Of a stretch of DNA of 64,000 nucleotides, positions 34,981 to 43,364 are shown piece by piece. The position numbers and the translations under genes were made by a program. Origin of the DNA: Flavobacterium sp. KACC 22763 (GTDB lineage: Bacteria; Bacteroidota; Bacteroidia; Flavobacteriales; Flavobacteriaceae). Each line of letters starts with the position of its first letter. The first letter of the stretch is position 1. The stretch lies in assembly GCF_028736155.1 (NCBI RefSeq), contig NZ_CP117879.1:4092001-4156000 (forward strand), in the 5' to 3' direction. The notes below the pieces were generated by a model, which saw only the letters and a program-made list of their open reading frames with translations, was not told the DNA's origin and made no database searches.

Positions 34981-36114
34981 ATGAAAAAAATTGTAATGAC
35001 TCTTGCATTTGCCCTAGCGTTAACTGGAGTACATGCTCAAACAGAAAGCAATAACAATTTTAATAAATGGTCTATTGATTTAGGTGCTGGTTTTAACAAA
35101 CCGCAACGACCATTTAATAGTGGTTATACGACTAACACTGCAAGTCCATGGACTGGAGATTTAGGAGTGCGCTATATGTTTAACAACAAGTTTGGTTTGA
35201 AGGCAGACTTTGGGTACAACAGTTTTGATCCAAAAGGAAACTCTATCGATTTTGATTCAAGATACTATAGAGTAGATTTACAAGCTGTTGCCAACTTAGG
35301 ACGAATCATGAATTTCGAAACTTGGACTAAGACTATTGGTTTATTAGGACATGCTGGTTTTGGTTATGGTCAACTAAGAAGTGATAATTTTAAAGGAGCA
35401 GACGAAGTAGGTAACTTTATTGCTGGTGTAACTGGACAGATAAGATTATCAGACAGAATCGCTTTAACTGGAGATTTCTCAACTATTCTAAATGCATCAC
35501 AAGATCATACTTTTAATGGAGTATATGTTGCTGAAAACAGAGGTTTTTCTGGATTGATTTTTAACGGAACTGTTGGTTTAAACATTTACTTAGGTAAAAA
35601 TGCAAAACATGCAGACTGGACAGTAATGTCAAGTGATGGTAACAATGCTGACATTTCTGCTTTAGAAAGCAAAGTAGCTGATCTTGAAACACAAATCAAA
35701 AACAGACCTACGCAAAAAGAAGTAGTTGTCGAAAAACAAGTAGGAACACAACCAAGTGATAATGAATTAATCAAAAGAATGATTAATGACAAGTATTACA
35801 GTGTGTATTTTGATTTCAACAAAACAACTCCAATAGAGAACTCAACTGCTGCGATTGATGTGGTTTTAAACTATTTAAGAAGAAACCCTTCTGCTTCTCT
35901 TGACCTTGTAGGTTATGCTGACCAAGTTGGAAAAGCGGAGTACAATGAAAAACTATCTAACACTAGAGCAACAAACGTAAAAACAATTTTTGAAAAAGCT
36001 GGAATTGCTTCTTCTCGTTTAAATGTTGTGGCAAATGGTGCAGATACATCAATCCAAAAAGATTCTGAAGAAGCTAGAAGATTAGCTAGAAGAGTTACTT
36101 TTATTGTAAAATAA
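34981..36114 (+). CDS. OmpA-family outer-membrane protein
   Basis: The 377-residue protein begins with a Sec signal peptide (KKIVMTLAFALALTGVHAQ). An eight-stranded beta-barrel region follows (about 25-210), with alternating aromatic strands and a GLIFNGTVGLNIYLG end strand. A short Pro-poor linker contains a coiled coil (ISALESKVADLETQIK). A C-terminal OmpA peptidoglycan-binding domain (about 262-377) has YYSVYFDFNK, DLVGYADQVGK and ARRLARRVTF. It links outer membrane to cell wall. A terminator follows. Confidence 0.93.
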   Translation: MKKIVMTLAFALALTGVHAQTESNNNFNKWSIDLGAGFNKPQRPFNSGYTTNTASPWTGDLGVRYMFNNKFGLKADFGYNSFDPKGNSIDFDSRYYRVDLQAVANLGRIMNFETWTKTIGLLGHAGFGYGQLRSDNFKGADEVGNFIAGVTGQIRLSDRIALTGDFSTILNASQDHTFNGVYVAENRGFSGLIFNGTVGLNIYLGKNAKHADWTVMSSDGNNADISALESKVADLETQIKNRPTQKEVVVEKQVGTQPSDNELIKRMINDKYYSVYFDFNKTTPIENSTAAIDVVLNYLRRNPSASLDLVGYADQVGKAEYNEKLSNTRATNVKTIFEKAGIASSRLNVVANGADTSIQKDSEEARRLARRVTFIVK

Positions 36115-36134
36115 TTTCTTTTTAAGACTTGATT

Positions 36135-36170
36135 AAAAGTCCTTAAGATTTTTTCTTAAGGGCTTTTTTC
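36135..36170 (+). terminator. Terminator after ompA
   Basis: AAAGTCCTTAAG and CTTAAGGGCTTTTTT form a 12-bp stem with one G-U pair and a T-run, 20 bases after the stop. Confidence 0.85.
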
Positions 36171-36304
36171 GTTTAAAAAATAATTCTATAAATGGTCGGC
36201 TTAGCAAAATTTTATTAAGAACTAATCCATAAGTCTAATGTTTTAGAGGTTTCTCAAAAGTCTAATGAATAATTTTTCTTAATTTTACCAAAAAGACACT
36301 TATT

Positions 36305-36823
36305 ATGTTAGCAAAAAATATCGAATCGGCCTTAAATAAGCAAATCCGCATAGAAGCAGAATCTTCGCAAACTTATCTTTCTATGGCTTGTTGGGCTGAA
36401 GTACAAGGATTAGAGGGAATTTCTCAATTTATGTACACACAGTCAGACGAAGAGCGTGCACACATGCTTAAATTGGTTAAGTATGTAAACGAACGCGGAG
36501 GACATGCTCAAGTAACAGATCTTAAAGCACCAAAAACAACTTACACCACTTTCAAAGAAATGTTTGAAGAGCTTTATAATCACGAACTTTTTGTTTCAAA
36601 ATCTATCAACGAATTAGTGCACATTACTTTTGAAGAAAGAGATTATGCAACACACAATTTCTTACAATGGTACGTTTCTGAACAAATTGAAGAAGAAGCT
36701 ACAGCTAAATCTATCTTGGATAAAATCAACTTGATTGGAGATGATAAAGGCGGACTTTATTTGTTTGATCGTGATATTCAGCAATTAACCGTTACAAGTT
36801 CAATCGCAATCAATCCTAAATAA
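36305..36823 (+). CDS. ftn: Ferritin
   Basis: The 172-residue protein is a non-haem bacterial ferritin that oxidises Fe2+ and stores iron in a 24-mer shell. The four-helix bundle carries the ferroxidase ligands in AESSQTYLSMACWAE (Glu near 17), SDEERAHMLKL (Glu and His near 50-53) and the later EQIEEEATAKSIL (Glu near 130). The start ATG follows the short leader ACACTTATT. No Fur-type site is obvious. It is monocistronic-looking. Confidence 0.95.
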   Translation: MLAKNIESALNKQIRIEAESSQTYLSMACWAEVQGLEGISQFMYTQSDEERAHMLKLVKYVNERGGHAQVTDLKAPKTTYTTFKEMFEELYNHELFVSKSINELVHITFEERDYATHNFLQWYVSEQIEEEATAKSILDKINLIGDDKGGLYLFDRDIQQLTVTSSIAINPK

Positions 36824-36870
36824 AAAAAGTTAAAGTTTATTTAGAATATTTAAAAATAACTTTTTTGGTT

Positions 36871-36878
36871 TATATTTG
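36871..36878 (+). promoter_or_regulatory. -7 element of the small Lys/Cys-rich gene
   Basis: TATATTTG is a perfect TAnnTTTG box 28 bases upstream of the GTG start at 36907. Confidence 0.6.
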
Positions 36879-36906
36879 TCTCTGTTTTTAAAATTCAGAG
36901 GAAAAA

Positions 36907-37092
36907 GTGAGCAAGAAAGAAAAAGACAAGGACAAAAAAAAGGATAAAAAGAAAAAGAAAAACAAAGATATCCTTGATAAAATTAAGAAGATTGAGAACT
37001 GTAAATCTTCTTGTTGCGAGAAATATAAAAAGAGCGAAAAGAAACGCTGCTCCCGCTGTCCTATGTTTGACTTATTCAAAAAAACTGCTTAA
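36907..37092 (+). CDS. Small Lys-rich protein with C-terminal Cys cluster
   Basis: A 61-residue frame begins at GTG. Its N-terminal half is nearly all Lys, Asp and Glu (MSKKEKDKDKKKDKKKKK). Its C-terminal half has five Cys in ENCKSSCCEKYKKSEKKRCS and RCPMFDLFKK (C-x3-CC-x11-C-x2-C, counting from the first). It has its own -7 box and its own terminator at 37103-37136, which supports a real unit. I recall similar short proteins in other Flavobacterium species. The Cys may bind metal, as neighbouring ferritin would suit, but that is speculation. Function unknown. Confidence 0.75.
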   Translation: MSKKEKDKDKKKDKKKKKNKDILDKIKKIENCKSSCCEKYKKSEKKRCSRCPMFDLFKKTA

Positions 37093-37102
37093 CGCGATAT
37101 AG

Positions 37103-37136
37103 AAAAACCCATCAGATTTCTCTGGTGGGTTTTTTA
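37103..37136 (+). terminator. Terminator after the small Lys/Cys-rich gene
   Basis: AAAACCCATCAGA and TCTGGTGGGTTTTTT form an 11-13-bp stem with one G-U pair and a long T-run, 11 bases past the stop. Confidence 0.88.
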
Positions 37137-37177
37137 GTTTTAAATTGCAGTCTATTTTTCGATTTTTAAATTCAATT

Positions 37178-37870
37178 ATGGAAAACACTATTACAATTCC
37201 CAAATCTAGTCTTGATTTTTTAGCTGAGCTGAAAATGAACAACAATAAACCATGGTTTGAAGAACATAAACCGCAATATTTAATAGAACTCAATCATATT
37301 GAAAACTTTGCAGGTGCTTTACTCAAGGAACTTTCCAAAACTGATGTTTTAGAAAATGCTTCGGGCAAAAAAAGTGTTTACAGAATTTATCGCGACATTC
37401 GATTTTCTAAAGACAAAACTCCTTTCAAAACATTTTGGGGCGGAAGCTATACACGAGCAACTGCAGCAAGACGAGGCGGTTACTACTTTCATCTGGAAAA
37501 AGGGAACAGTTTTTTCGCTGGTGGATTCTGGGGACCAAATGCCACAGATTTAAAAAGAATAAGAACCGAATTTGCCCACGATCCAGAGACTTTTCAAGAA
37601 ATATTGAATTCTGAATCTTTCAAAAGCAATTTTGGCACTTTGCAAGGAGAGCAGCTCAAAACAAAGCCAAAAGGTTTTGATGTTGATCATCCTGCTATTG
37701 ACTTGCTTCGTTTCAAACAATTTTTGGTCATAAAACGTTTTACGGACGAAGAAGTATTAAGTCCGCAATTTTTAGAACTGGCTCTTGATGCTTTTAAAAA
37801 CATGAGACCGTTCTTTGATTACATGAGCGAAGTTCTTACTACTGATGCAAATGGTGTTTCAATTTTATAA
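37178..37870 (+). CDS. DUF2461 family protein
   Basis: The start at MENTITIPKSSLDF was chosen because the 11-residue extension back to 37145 uses TTG and runs into the terminator-proximal region. The 230-residue protein has the DUF2461 pattern: FLAELKMNNNKPWFEEHKPQY, then SVYRIYRDIRFSKDKTPFK, GYYFHLEKGNSFFAGGFWG and RFTDEEVLSPQFLELALDAF. The family is widespread in Bacteroidota and its activity is unknown. The protein is cytosolic. Confidence 0.88.
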   Translation: MENTITIPKSSLDFLAELKMNNNKPWFEEHKPQYLIELNHIENFAGALLKELSKTDVLENASGKKSVYRIYRDIRFSKDKTPFKTFWGGSYTRATAARRGGYYFHLEKGNSFFAGGFWGPNATDLKRIRTEFAHDPETFQEILNSESFKSNFGTLQGEQLKTKPKGFDVDHPAIDLLRFKQFLVIKRFTDEEVLSPQFLELALDAFKNMRPFFDYMSEVLTTDANGVSIL

Positions 37871-37919
37871 AAACAATATACCGATGAGATTTTCCTAACG
37901 GAATATTATTCTTTATAAC

Positions 37920-37952
37920 AAACCCGACAGGTTTTTGAAACCTGTCGGGTTT
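37920..37952. terminator. Perfect 15-bp hairpin of the CCTGTCGGGTTT type
   Basis: AAACCCGACAGGTTT and AAACCTGTCGGGTTT are exact complements around a TTG loop, between the convergent DUF2461 and ssb genes. A degenerate third copy (AAACCTGTGGGATTT) follows at 37972-37986. Confidence 0.85.
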
Positions 37953-38004
37953 AACTTGAGCTTCGAGATAAAACCTGTGGGATTTAACTATTCTCAGAAA
38001 AGTA

Positions 38005-38337
38005 TTATTTACTCAACAATAAAATTTCATTTACAACCACTTCAGTTATATAGCGTTTTTCGCCGTTTTTATCATCGTAGCTTCTATGAGTTAGCTTTCC
38101 TTCAACGGCAATTTCTTTTCCTTTCACTACAAACTTTTCTATAATTTCTGCTGTTTTTCCCCAAGCTGTTATGCGATGCCATTCGGTTTGCTCTACTTTT
38201 TCGCCTTTATCATTTCTGTAAATCTCATTTGTTGCGATTGTTAGATGAGCAACTTTTCTACCGCTTTCTAATGTTTTAATTTCTGGGTCATTACCAACAT
38301 TCCCAATTAACTGTACTTTGTTTCTAATTGCACTCAT
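38005..38337 (-). CDS. ssb: Single-stranded DNA-binding protein, short form without acidic tail
   Basis: The start was set at MSAIRNKVQLIGNVGNDPE; a 10-residue extension to 38367 is not SSB-like. The 110-residue protein is a single OB fold with VAHLTIATNEIY, TEWHRITAWGKTAEI, KGKEIAVEGKLTHRSYDD and a final VVVNEILLL. It ends in SK, without the Pro/Gly/Gln-rich linker and the acidic DDDIPF-type tip that recruits repair partners in housekeeping SSBs. It is probably a second SSB paralogue. It is divergent from the GNAT-nitrilase gene. Confidence 0.93.
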   Translation of the reverse strand: MSAIRNKVQLIGNVGNDPEIKTLESGRKVAHLTIATNEIYRNDKGEKVEQTEWHRITAWGKTAEIIEKFVVKGKEIAVEGKLTHRSYDDKNGEKRYITEVVVNEILLLSK

Positions 38338-38418
38338 GGCGTATACTATTTTAATGTTACTATTCATTTGAATCGTTTATCGAATTCAACACTGCAAAGA
38401 TGAGAAACTCCAACACTG

Positions 38419-38451
38419 ACAGTCGGTTGTTAACTATTTACTATCGACTGT
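38419..38451. promoter_or_regulatory. Inverted repeat in the ssb/GNAT-nitrilase divergent gap
   Basis: ACAGTCG (38419-38425) and CGACTGT (38445-38451) face each other over 19 bases. A TAACTATTT direct repeat (38431-38439 and 38451-38459) overlaps. It ends 15 bases before the -33 box of the downstream operon and could be an operator. Confidence 0.45.
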
Positions 38452-38466
38452 AACTATTTGTAAGCG

Positions 38467-38498
38467 TTTGTAAATGGAAATTGTTTTTTGTATATTTG
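38467..38498 (+). promoter_or_regulatory. Promoter of the GNAT-nitrilase operon
   Basis: TTTG (38467-38470), 20 bases, then TATATTTG (38491-38498): this is the complete Bacteroidota -33/-7 promoter with optimal spacing, 16 bases upstream of the ATG at 38515. Confidence 0.8.
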
Positions 38499-38514
38499 AG
38501 ATAAATCTTACGAT

Positions 38515-40041
38515 ATGCAGGCAAAAATCAAAAAAGTAGAGTTAAGAAACCTTGAAATTGAGGACTATAGACAATTAAAGAAATCAATGATTGAATCGTA
38601 TCCAGAAATGGCCGATTCGTATTGGGGATCTGATGATATAGAAAGACTGCTTTCTATTTTTCCAGAAGGCCAGCTTGTGATTTTGGTTGATGGAAAAGTG
38701 GTCGGCTCTGCCCTATCTCTTATTGTCGATGAAAAACTGGTAGAAAAAAGACATAATTATCAGCAGATTAGTGGTAACTACACCTTCTCTACTCATAATC
38801 CAAATGCAGAAATTTTATACGGAATAGATGTTTTTATTCACCCTAATTATAGAGGTTTACGTTTAGGACGCCGATTATACGATGCTAGAAAAGAACTTTG
38901 CGAACAGCTAAATTTAAAAGCAATTGTTTTTGCTGGAAGAATTCCGAACTACAGAGAACACGCCAAAAAACTGTCTCCAAAAGCATATATAGAAAAAGTG
39001 CGAAACAAAGAATTATACGATCCTGTTCTTTCTTTTCAGCTGAGCAATGATTTTCACGTATTGAGAGTCATCAAAAATTATTTGGAAGGCGACGAAGAAT
39101 CAAAAGAATTTGCGGTTTTATTAGAATGGAATAATATATACTATGATGATAGTCCGAAACTGATTAATTTGAAGAAAGAAATTATACGTTTGGGATTGAT
39201 TCAATGGCAGATGCGTCCGCTTAATAATGTCGAAGCCCTTTTTGAACAAGCCGAATTTTTTATTGATGCCGTTTCGGGTTATGGCTCTGATTTTGCTCTT
39301 TTTCCGGAATTATTTATTGCGCCTTTAATGGCCGATTATAATCATTTATCTGAAGCTGAAGCCATTCGAGAATTGGCACGCCACTCTGATCCAATTCGCA
39401 AGCGTTTCCAGGAATTTGCCATTTCATACAACATCAATATTATTACGGGAAGTATGCCTTATTTGGAAGGCGGGAATCTTTACAATGTTGGTTTCTTATG
39501 CAAAAGAGACGGAACTTCAGAAATGTATACCAAAATTCATATCACGCCAAACGAAGTTATACATTGGGGAATGAAAGGCGGATCTCAATTTAAAACCTTT
39601 GATACTGATTGTGGTAAAATTGGAATTCTAATTTGCTATGATGTCGAGTTTCCAGAACTTTCGAGGCTTCTGGCAGATGAAGGAATGGATATTTTGTTTG
39701 TGCCATTTTTGACCGATACACAAAATGGTTACACTCGTGTAAAACATTGTTCGCAAGCCCGTGCCATCGAAAATGAGTGTTATGTAGCCATAGCAGGTTG
39801 CGTTGGAAATCTTCCGAAAGTAAACAATATGGATATTCAATATGCGCAAGCTTCTGTATTTACGCCATCTGATTTTGCTTTTCCAAGTAACGGAATCAAA
39901 GCTGAGGCTACTCCAAACACAGAAATGACGCTTATTGTGGATGTCGATTTAACCTTACTAAAGGAACTTCATGAACATGGAAGTGTAAAAACATTAAAAG
40001 ACAGAAGATCTGACCTTTACGAAATTAAAAAATTGAATTAA
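38515..40041 (+). CDS. Bifunctional GNAT acetyltransferase / carbon-nitrogen hydrolase
   Basis: The 508-residue protein joins a GNAT domain (about 5-200, with HPNYRGLRLGRRLYDARKEL for acetyl-CoA binding) to a nitrilase-superfamily domain (about 220-508). The catalytic triad is visible: Glu 265 in LFPELFIAPL, Lys 340 in MYTKIHITP and Cys 374 in ILICYDVEFPE. The hydrolase half is closest in pattern to predicted amidohydrolases. The reaction is unknown; sequential acylation and amide cleavage on one compound is only a guess. It is the first gene of a tight four-gene unit and overlaps the next by one base. Confidence 0.92.
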   Translation: MQAKIKKVELRNLEIEDYRQLKKSMIESYPEMADSYWGSDDIERLLSIFPEGQLVILVDGKVVGSALSLIVDEKLVEKRHNYQQISGNYTFSTHNPNAEILYGIDVFIHPNYRGLRLGRRLYDARKELCEQLNLKAIVFAGRIPNYREHAKKLSPKAYIEKVRNKELYDPVLSFQLSNDFHVLRVIKNYLEGDEESKEFAVLLEWNNIYYDDSPKLINLKKEIIRLGLIQWQMRPLNNVEALFEQAEFFIDAVSGYGSDFALFPELFIAPLMADYNHLSEAEAIRELARHSDPIRKRFQEFAISYNINIITGSMPYLEGGNLYNVGFLCKRDGTSEMYTKIHITPNEVIHWGMKGGSQFKTFDTDCGKIGILICYDVEFPELSRLLADEGMDILFVPFLTDTQNGYTRVKHCSQARAIENECYVAIAGCVGNLPKVNNMDIQYAQASVFTPSDFAFPSNGIKAEATPNTEMTLIVDVDLTLLKELHEHGSVKTLKDRRSDLYEIKKLN

Positions 40042-40388
40042 TGAAAACATGCCTCGAATGCTCAGCCAAAATTTTCGGCCGAGAAGACAAGAAATTCTGC
40101 TCAGACAGCTGTCGAAATGCCTACAATAATAAAATAAATAAAGATAGTACGAATTTCATGCGAAATATAAACAACAAGTTACGCAAAAATTACCGTATTT
40201 TGGCAGAGTTAAATGTAGACGGAAAATCGAAAGCTTCTCGAGACAAATTATTAACAAAAGGCTTTGATTTTGAGTTCTTTACAAACATTTTACAGACCAA
40301 GACAGGAAATACATATTATTTCTTGTACGATCAAGGTTATCGTTCCTTGGACAATGATTATTTTATGCTTGTTAAAAAAGAAATATAG
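40041..40388 (+). CDS. Small zinc-ribbon protein
   Basis: The 115-residue protein has an N-terminal C4 zinc ribbon, CLECSAKIFGREDKKFCSDS with C4, C7, C20 and then C24, followed by RNAYNNKINKDS. The rest is a helical segment and a short beta domain (about 75-115). Its ATG overlaps the stop of the fused acetyltransferase/hydrolase (TAATG), so it is translationally coupled. The Zn-ribbon pattern resembles DUF2116-type proteins. Function unknown. Confidence 0.85.
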   Translation: MKTCLECSAKIFGREDKKFCSDSCRNAYNNKINKDSTNFMRNINNKLRKNYRILAELNVDGKSKASRDKLLTKGFDFEFFTNILQTKTGNTYYFLYDQGYRSLDNDYFMLVKKEI

Positions 40389-40403
40389 TTAGTATTATTC
40401 ACC

Positions 40404-42797
40404 ATGAGAAAAAACCCCACCTCAATTCTAGCCATAGTCTGCGTTCTCGCTTTACTTGGCATTATATACGCCACGATGATGCCGCAAGGAATCTCTAAGG
40501 ACGATGAAGCGCTTGCTGAATTTTCGACCGAAAGAGCTTTTAACCAAGTTGAGATTATAGCACAGAAACCACACTATGTAGGATCTACCAATCACGAACT
40601 TGTTGCAAATTATCTTAAACTAGAATTAAACAGAATCGGATTAGAGACGAGTGTTCAGGAAGGTTTTACTCTAAATGATAAAGGTCTTTTGGTAAAGTCA
40701 AAAAATATTTTGGCCCGCATTAAAGGAACAAATAATACAAAAGCACTTTTACTTCTTTCTCATTACGACAGTGCACCACATTCTTTCTCAAAAGGTGCAA
40801 GCGACGATGCTTCTGGAGTCGCAACAATTTTAGAAGGTGTACGTGCCTTTTTATACTCAAAACAGCCTCAAAAAAACGATATTATCATATTATTCTCTGA
40901 TGCAGAAGAATTAGGATTAAACGGAGCTGCTTTATTTGTAAACCAACACCCTTGGGCAAAAGACGTTGGTTTGGTTTTAAATTTTGAAGCAAGAGGAACT
41001 TCTGGACCAAGCTATATGCTGATGGAAACCAATAAAGGAAATCAGGCTTTGGTTGAGGAATTTACTAAAGCAAAACCTTCTCATCCTGTTTCAAATTCTT
41101 TGATGTACAGCATCTACAAAATGCTTCCAAATGATACCGATCTGACTGTTTTTAGAGAGCAAGGAAATATTCAAGGATTCAATTTTGCTTTCATTGATGG
41201 CCATTTTAACTATCACACACAGCAAGACGATATTCAGCATTTAAACAAAACTACATTAGCGCACCAGGGCACTTACATTATGCCTTTGCTAAAATACTTT
41301 ACAAACATTGATTTAAATCAAACAGAATCTACAGAAGATAATGTTTATTTCAGTGCACCTTTTTCATTCATTAGTTACCCGTTTACTTGGGTAATGCCAA
41401 TGACACTTATTGCTTTTGGATTATTGGTTTTGTTCATTTTTGTCGGAAGAGTAAAAAGAATTATCACTTTCACAGAAATCTTCAAAGGGTTTGTTCCACT
41501 TTTAGGATCTATTATAATTGCTGGATTGGTTACATTTTTGGGATGGAAGCTTATCCTTGAAATTTATCCACAGTACTCTGATCTTCTAAACGGATTTACT
41601 TATAATGGACATGCCTATATTGGTGCTTTTGTTACATTGAGCATTGCTATCTGTTTTGCTTTCTACCATCATTTCTCTGAAGCAAAAACTACTATGAACC
41701 ATTTTGTGGCTCCTTTGCTGCTTTGGATTATCATTAACGCATTTTTAGCCAATAGCTTAACAGGTGCAGGTTTCTTAATTATTCCTGTTTATTTCGGAAT
41801 ATTGTTATTTGGAATATTTGTCTTCACGCAACATTACAGTTTAGGAATGAATTTAATATTCTCTATTCCTGCTCTGGCCATTGTTGCGCCTTTTATCGTA
41901 ATGTTCCCAATTGGTCTTGGGCTTAAAATATTATACGGAAGTGCTATTTTGACTGTTTTATTATTCGGATTATTACTTCCGATATTTGGCGCTTTCGCTA
42001 AAAAAGGAGTTTGGATTGTAGTGTTTTTTATTACTTCAATTTCATTTTTCGCTTACGCAGGATATAATTCGGGTTACGAATATGGTAAAGCCAAATCGAA
42101 CAGCTTACTATACGTTTACAATGCCGACAACAATTCTGCTGTCTGGACGACTTACGACACTAATTTAGACGATTGGACTAAATCGTATTTAGGCGAAAAA
42201 AATCAAAAAGCTGTTGGTTTAAACACACTTCCTCTTTCAAGCAAATACAATACTACTTTTACATACAGCGCTATTGCACCTGTTATTGATGTTCAGAAAC
42301 CTACAATTCAGTTTTTGAGAGATAGCGTTATTGGAAATAATAGATACTTAAAAATCAAAATTACTCCAAACAGAAAAGTAAACCGCTACGATATCTATGC
42401 AAATCCAAAAATGACCTTCTATAATTTTAAAGCAAACGGAGTATCGACTTCTGGCGAAAAAGGAAATCGTCTGGAAAGAGCAGACAGCAAAATTTTATGT
42501 TATTATGTTGTAGGCAACGAGCCACTTGAAATGGAATTTTACATCAACAAATCGACTGTTTTTGATATGGATTTAATTGAAAGTTCTTTCGATTTAATGA
42601 GCAATCCATTATTAAATGTTAAACCAAGAGAAAATTGGATGATGCCAACTCCATTTGTATTAAACGATGCTGTTCTGATTCAGCAGAAGATCAAACGATA
42701 TACACCGCCCGTAAAACCGATTGAACCTGTTGTTCCTGTAGATAGCTTAGCTGTTCCAAAAGACAGCATCAAACCTGTTACACAACCGCAACCTTAA
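40404..42797 (+). CDS. Membrane-bound M28 metallopeptidase
   Basis: The 797-residue protein has an N-terminal membrane segment (about 7-24). A periplasmic M28 aminopeptidase domain follows (about 50-305). Zinc ligands appear in LLLSHYDSAP (His), KGASDDASGVA (Asp), SDAEELG (Glu), NFEARG and the late FNYHTQQDD (His). A polytopic region (about 320-560, eight or so helices) follows, then a C-terminal beta-rich periplasmic part. The order resembles the ERMP1/Fxna group. It probably trims peptides at the envelope. It lies 15 bases after the zinc-ribbon gene. Confidence 0.9.
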   Translation: MRKNPTSILAIVCVLALLGIIYATMMPQGISKDDEALAEFSTERAFNQVEIIAQKPHYVGSTNHELVANYLKLELNRIGLETSVQEGFTLNDKGLLVKSKNILARIKGTNNTKALLLLSHYDSAPHSFSKGASDDASGVATILEGVRAFLYSKQPQKNDIIILFSDAEELGLNGAALFVNQHPWAKDVGLVLNFEARGTSGPSYMLMETNKGNQALVEEFTKAKPSHPVSNSLMYSIYKMLPNDTDLTVFREQGNIQGFNFAFIDGHFNYHTQQDDIQHLNKTTLAHQGTYIMPLLKYFTNIDLNQTESTEDNVYFSAPFSFISYPFTWVMPMTLIAFGLLVLFIFVGRVKRIITFTEIFKGFVPLLGSIIIAGLVTFLGWKLILEIYPQYSDLLNGFTYNGHAYIGAFVTLSIAICFAFYHHFSEAKTTMNHFVAPLLLWIIINAFLANSLTGAGFLIIPVYFGILLFGIFVFTQHYSLGMNLIFSIPALAIVAPFIVMFPIGLGLKILYGSAILTVLLFGLLLPIFGAFAKKGVWIVVFFITSISFFAYAGYNSGYEYGKAKSNSLLYVYNADNNSAVWTTYDTNLDDWTKSYLGEKNQKAVGLNTLPLSSKYNTTFTYSAIAPVIDVQKPTIQFLRDSVIGNNRYLKIKITPNRKVNRYDIYANPKMTFYNFKANGVSTSGEKGNRLERADSKILCYYVVGNEPLEMEFYINKSTVFDMDLIESSFDLMSNPLLNVKPRENWMMPTPFVLNDAVLIQQKIKRYTPPVKPIEPVVPVDSLAVPKDSIKPVTQPQP

Positions 42798-42818
42798 TCA
42801 AAGCTAAAAACTAATACT

Positions 42819-43238
42819 ATGGCAACAAATATTTCTACAATCGTTTTGAATGCCCAAGTTGAAAAAGTCTGGAGTGTACTGACAAAACCAGAATTAGTCA
42901 AACAGTGGCAATATGGAAGTGATTTAATTACTGATTGGAAAATCGGCAATGAAATAAGATTTAGGAATGAATGGGAAGGCCAAGTTTTTGAGCAATGGGG
43001 AACAGTTTTAGAAGTTGTCCAAAATCAGAAAATCAAATATTCTTTGTTTTTTCCAAGACCAGGATTAGAAGATAAACCTGAGAATTATTTCATAATGAAT
43101 TATGTTCTAACGGAAGAAAATCAGAAAACAAAACTCGAAATAATTCAGGAGGATAATCGTCCTGGAGCAGTTCAAGAGAAACCGCAAGGAGAAGAAAATC
43201 CAATTCTGCAGGCATTAAAAACCATAGTAGAATCTTAA
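42819..43238 (+). CDS. SRPBCC/AHSA1-like protein
   Basis: The 139-residue protein begins TIVLNAQVEKVWSVLTKPE, the usual first strand and helix of the SRPBCC fold. WQYGSDLITDWKIGNEIRFR, LEVVQNQKIKYSLF and TKLEIIQEDNR follow. It is a cavity-forming ligand-binding fold without catalytic residues that I can assign. It is the last gene of the four-gene unit, 21 bases after the M28 peptidase. A terminator lies 50 bases downstream. Confidence 0.88.
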   Translation: MATNISTIVLNAQVEKVWSVLTKPELVKQWQYGSDLITDWKIGNEIRFRNEWEGQVFEQWGTVLEVVQNQKIKYSLFFPRPGLEDKPENYFIMNYVLTEENQKTKLEIIQEDNRPGAVQEKPQGEENPILQALKTIVES

Positions 43239-43243
43239 AAATC

Positions 43244-43358
43244 TAGGTTCAAAGAAGCAAAGGTACAGAGGTACAAAGATTAAAAAAAGCACTATTTTAT
43301 AGTGCTTTTTGCTTTTTAGATATGTTGAAAAACCTTTGAACCTATGTTCCTTTACACC
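43244..43358. repeat. Facing octamer arms around a terminator
   Basis: The left arm (43244-43279) contains AAAGAAGCAAAGGTACAGAG and GTACAAAG with an 8-base period. The right arm (43331-43358) faces it with CTTTGAACCTATGTTCCTTT. Between them AAAAAAGCACTA and TAGTGCTTTTT (43283-43310) form a hairpin terminator for the four-gene unit and the convergent rhodanese gene. Confidence 0.8.
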
Positions 43359-43364
43359 AAAAAA

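Noticed and set aside
37935..38144. 69-residue frame with KPVGFN repeats
   Set aside because: It starts within the CCTGTCGGGTTT hairpin and runs antisense into ssb; the repeats are translated hairpin copies.
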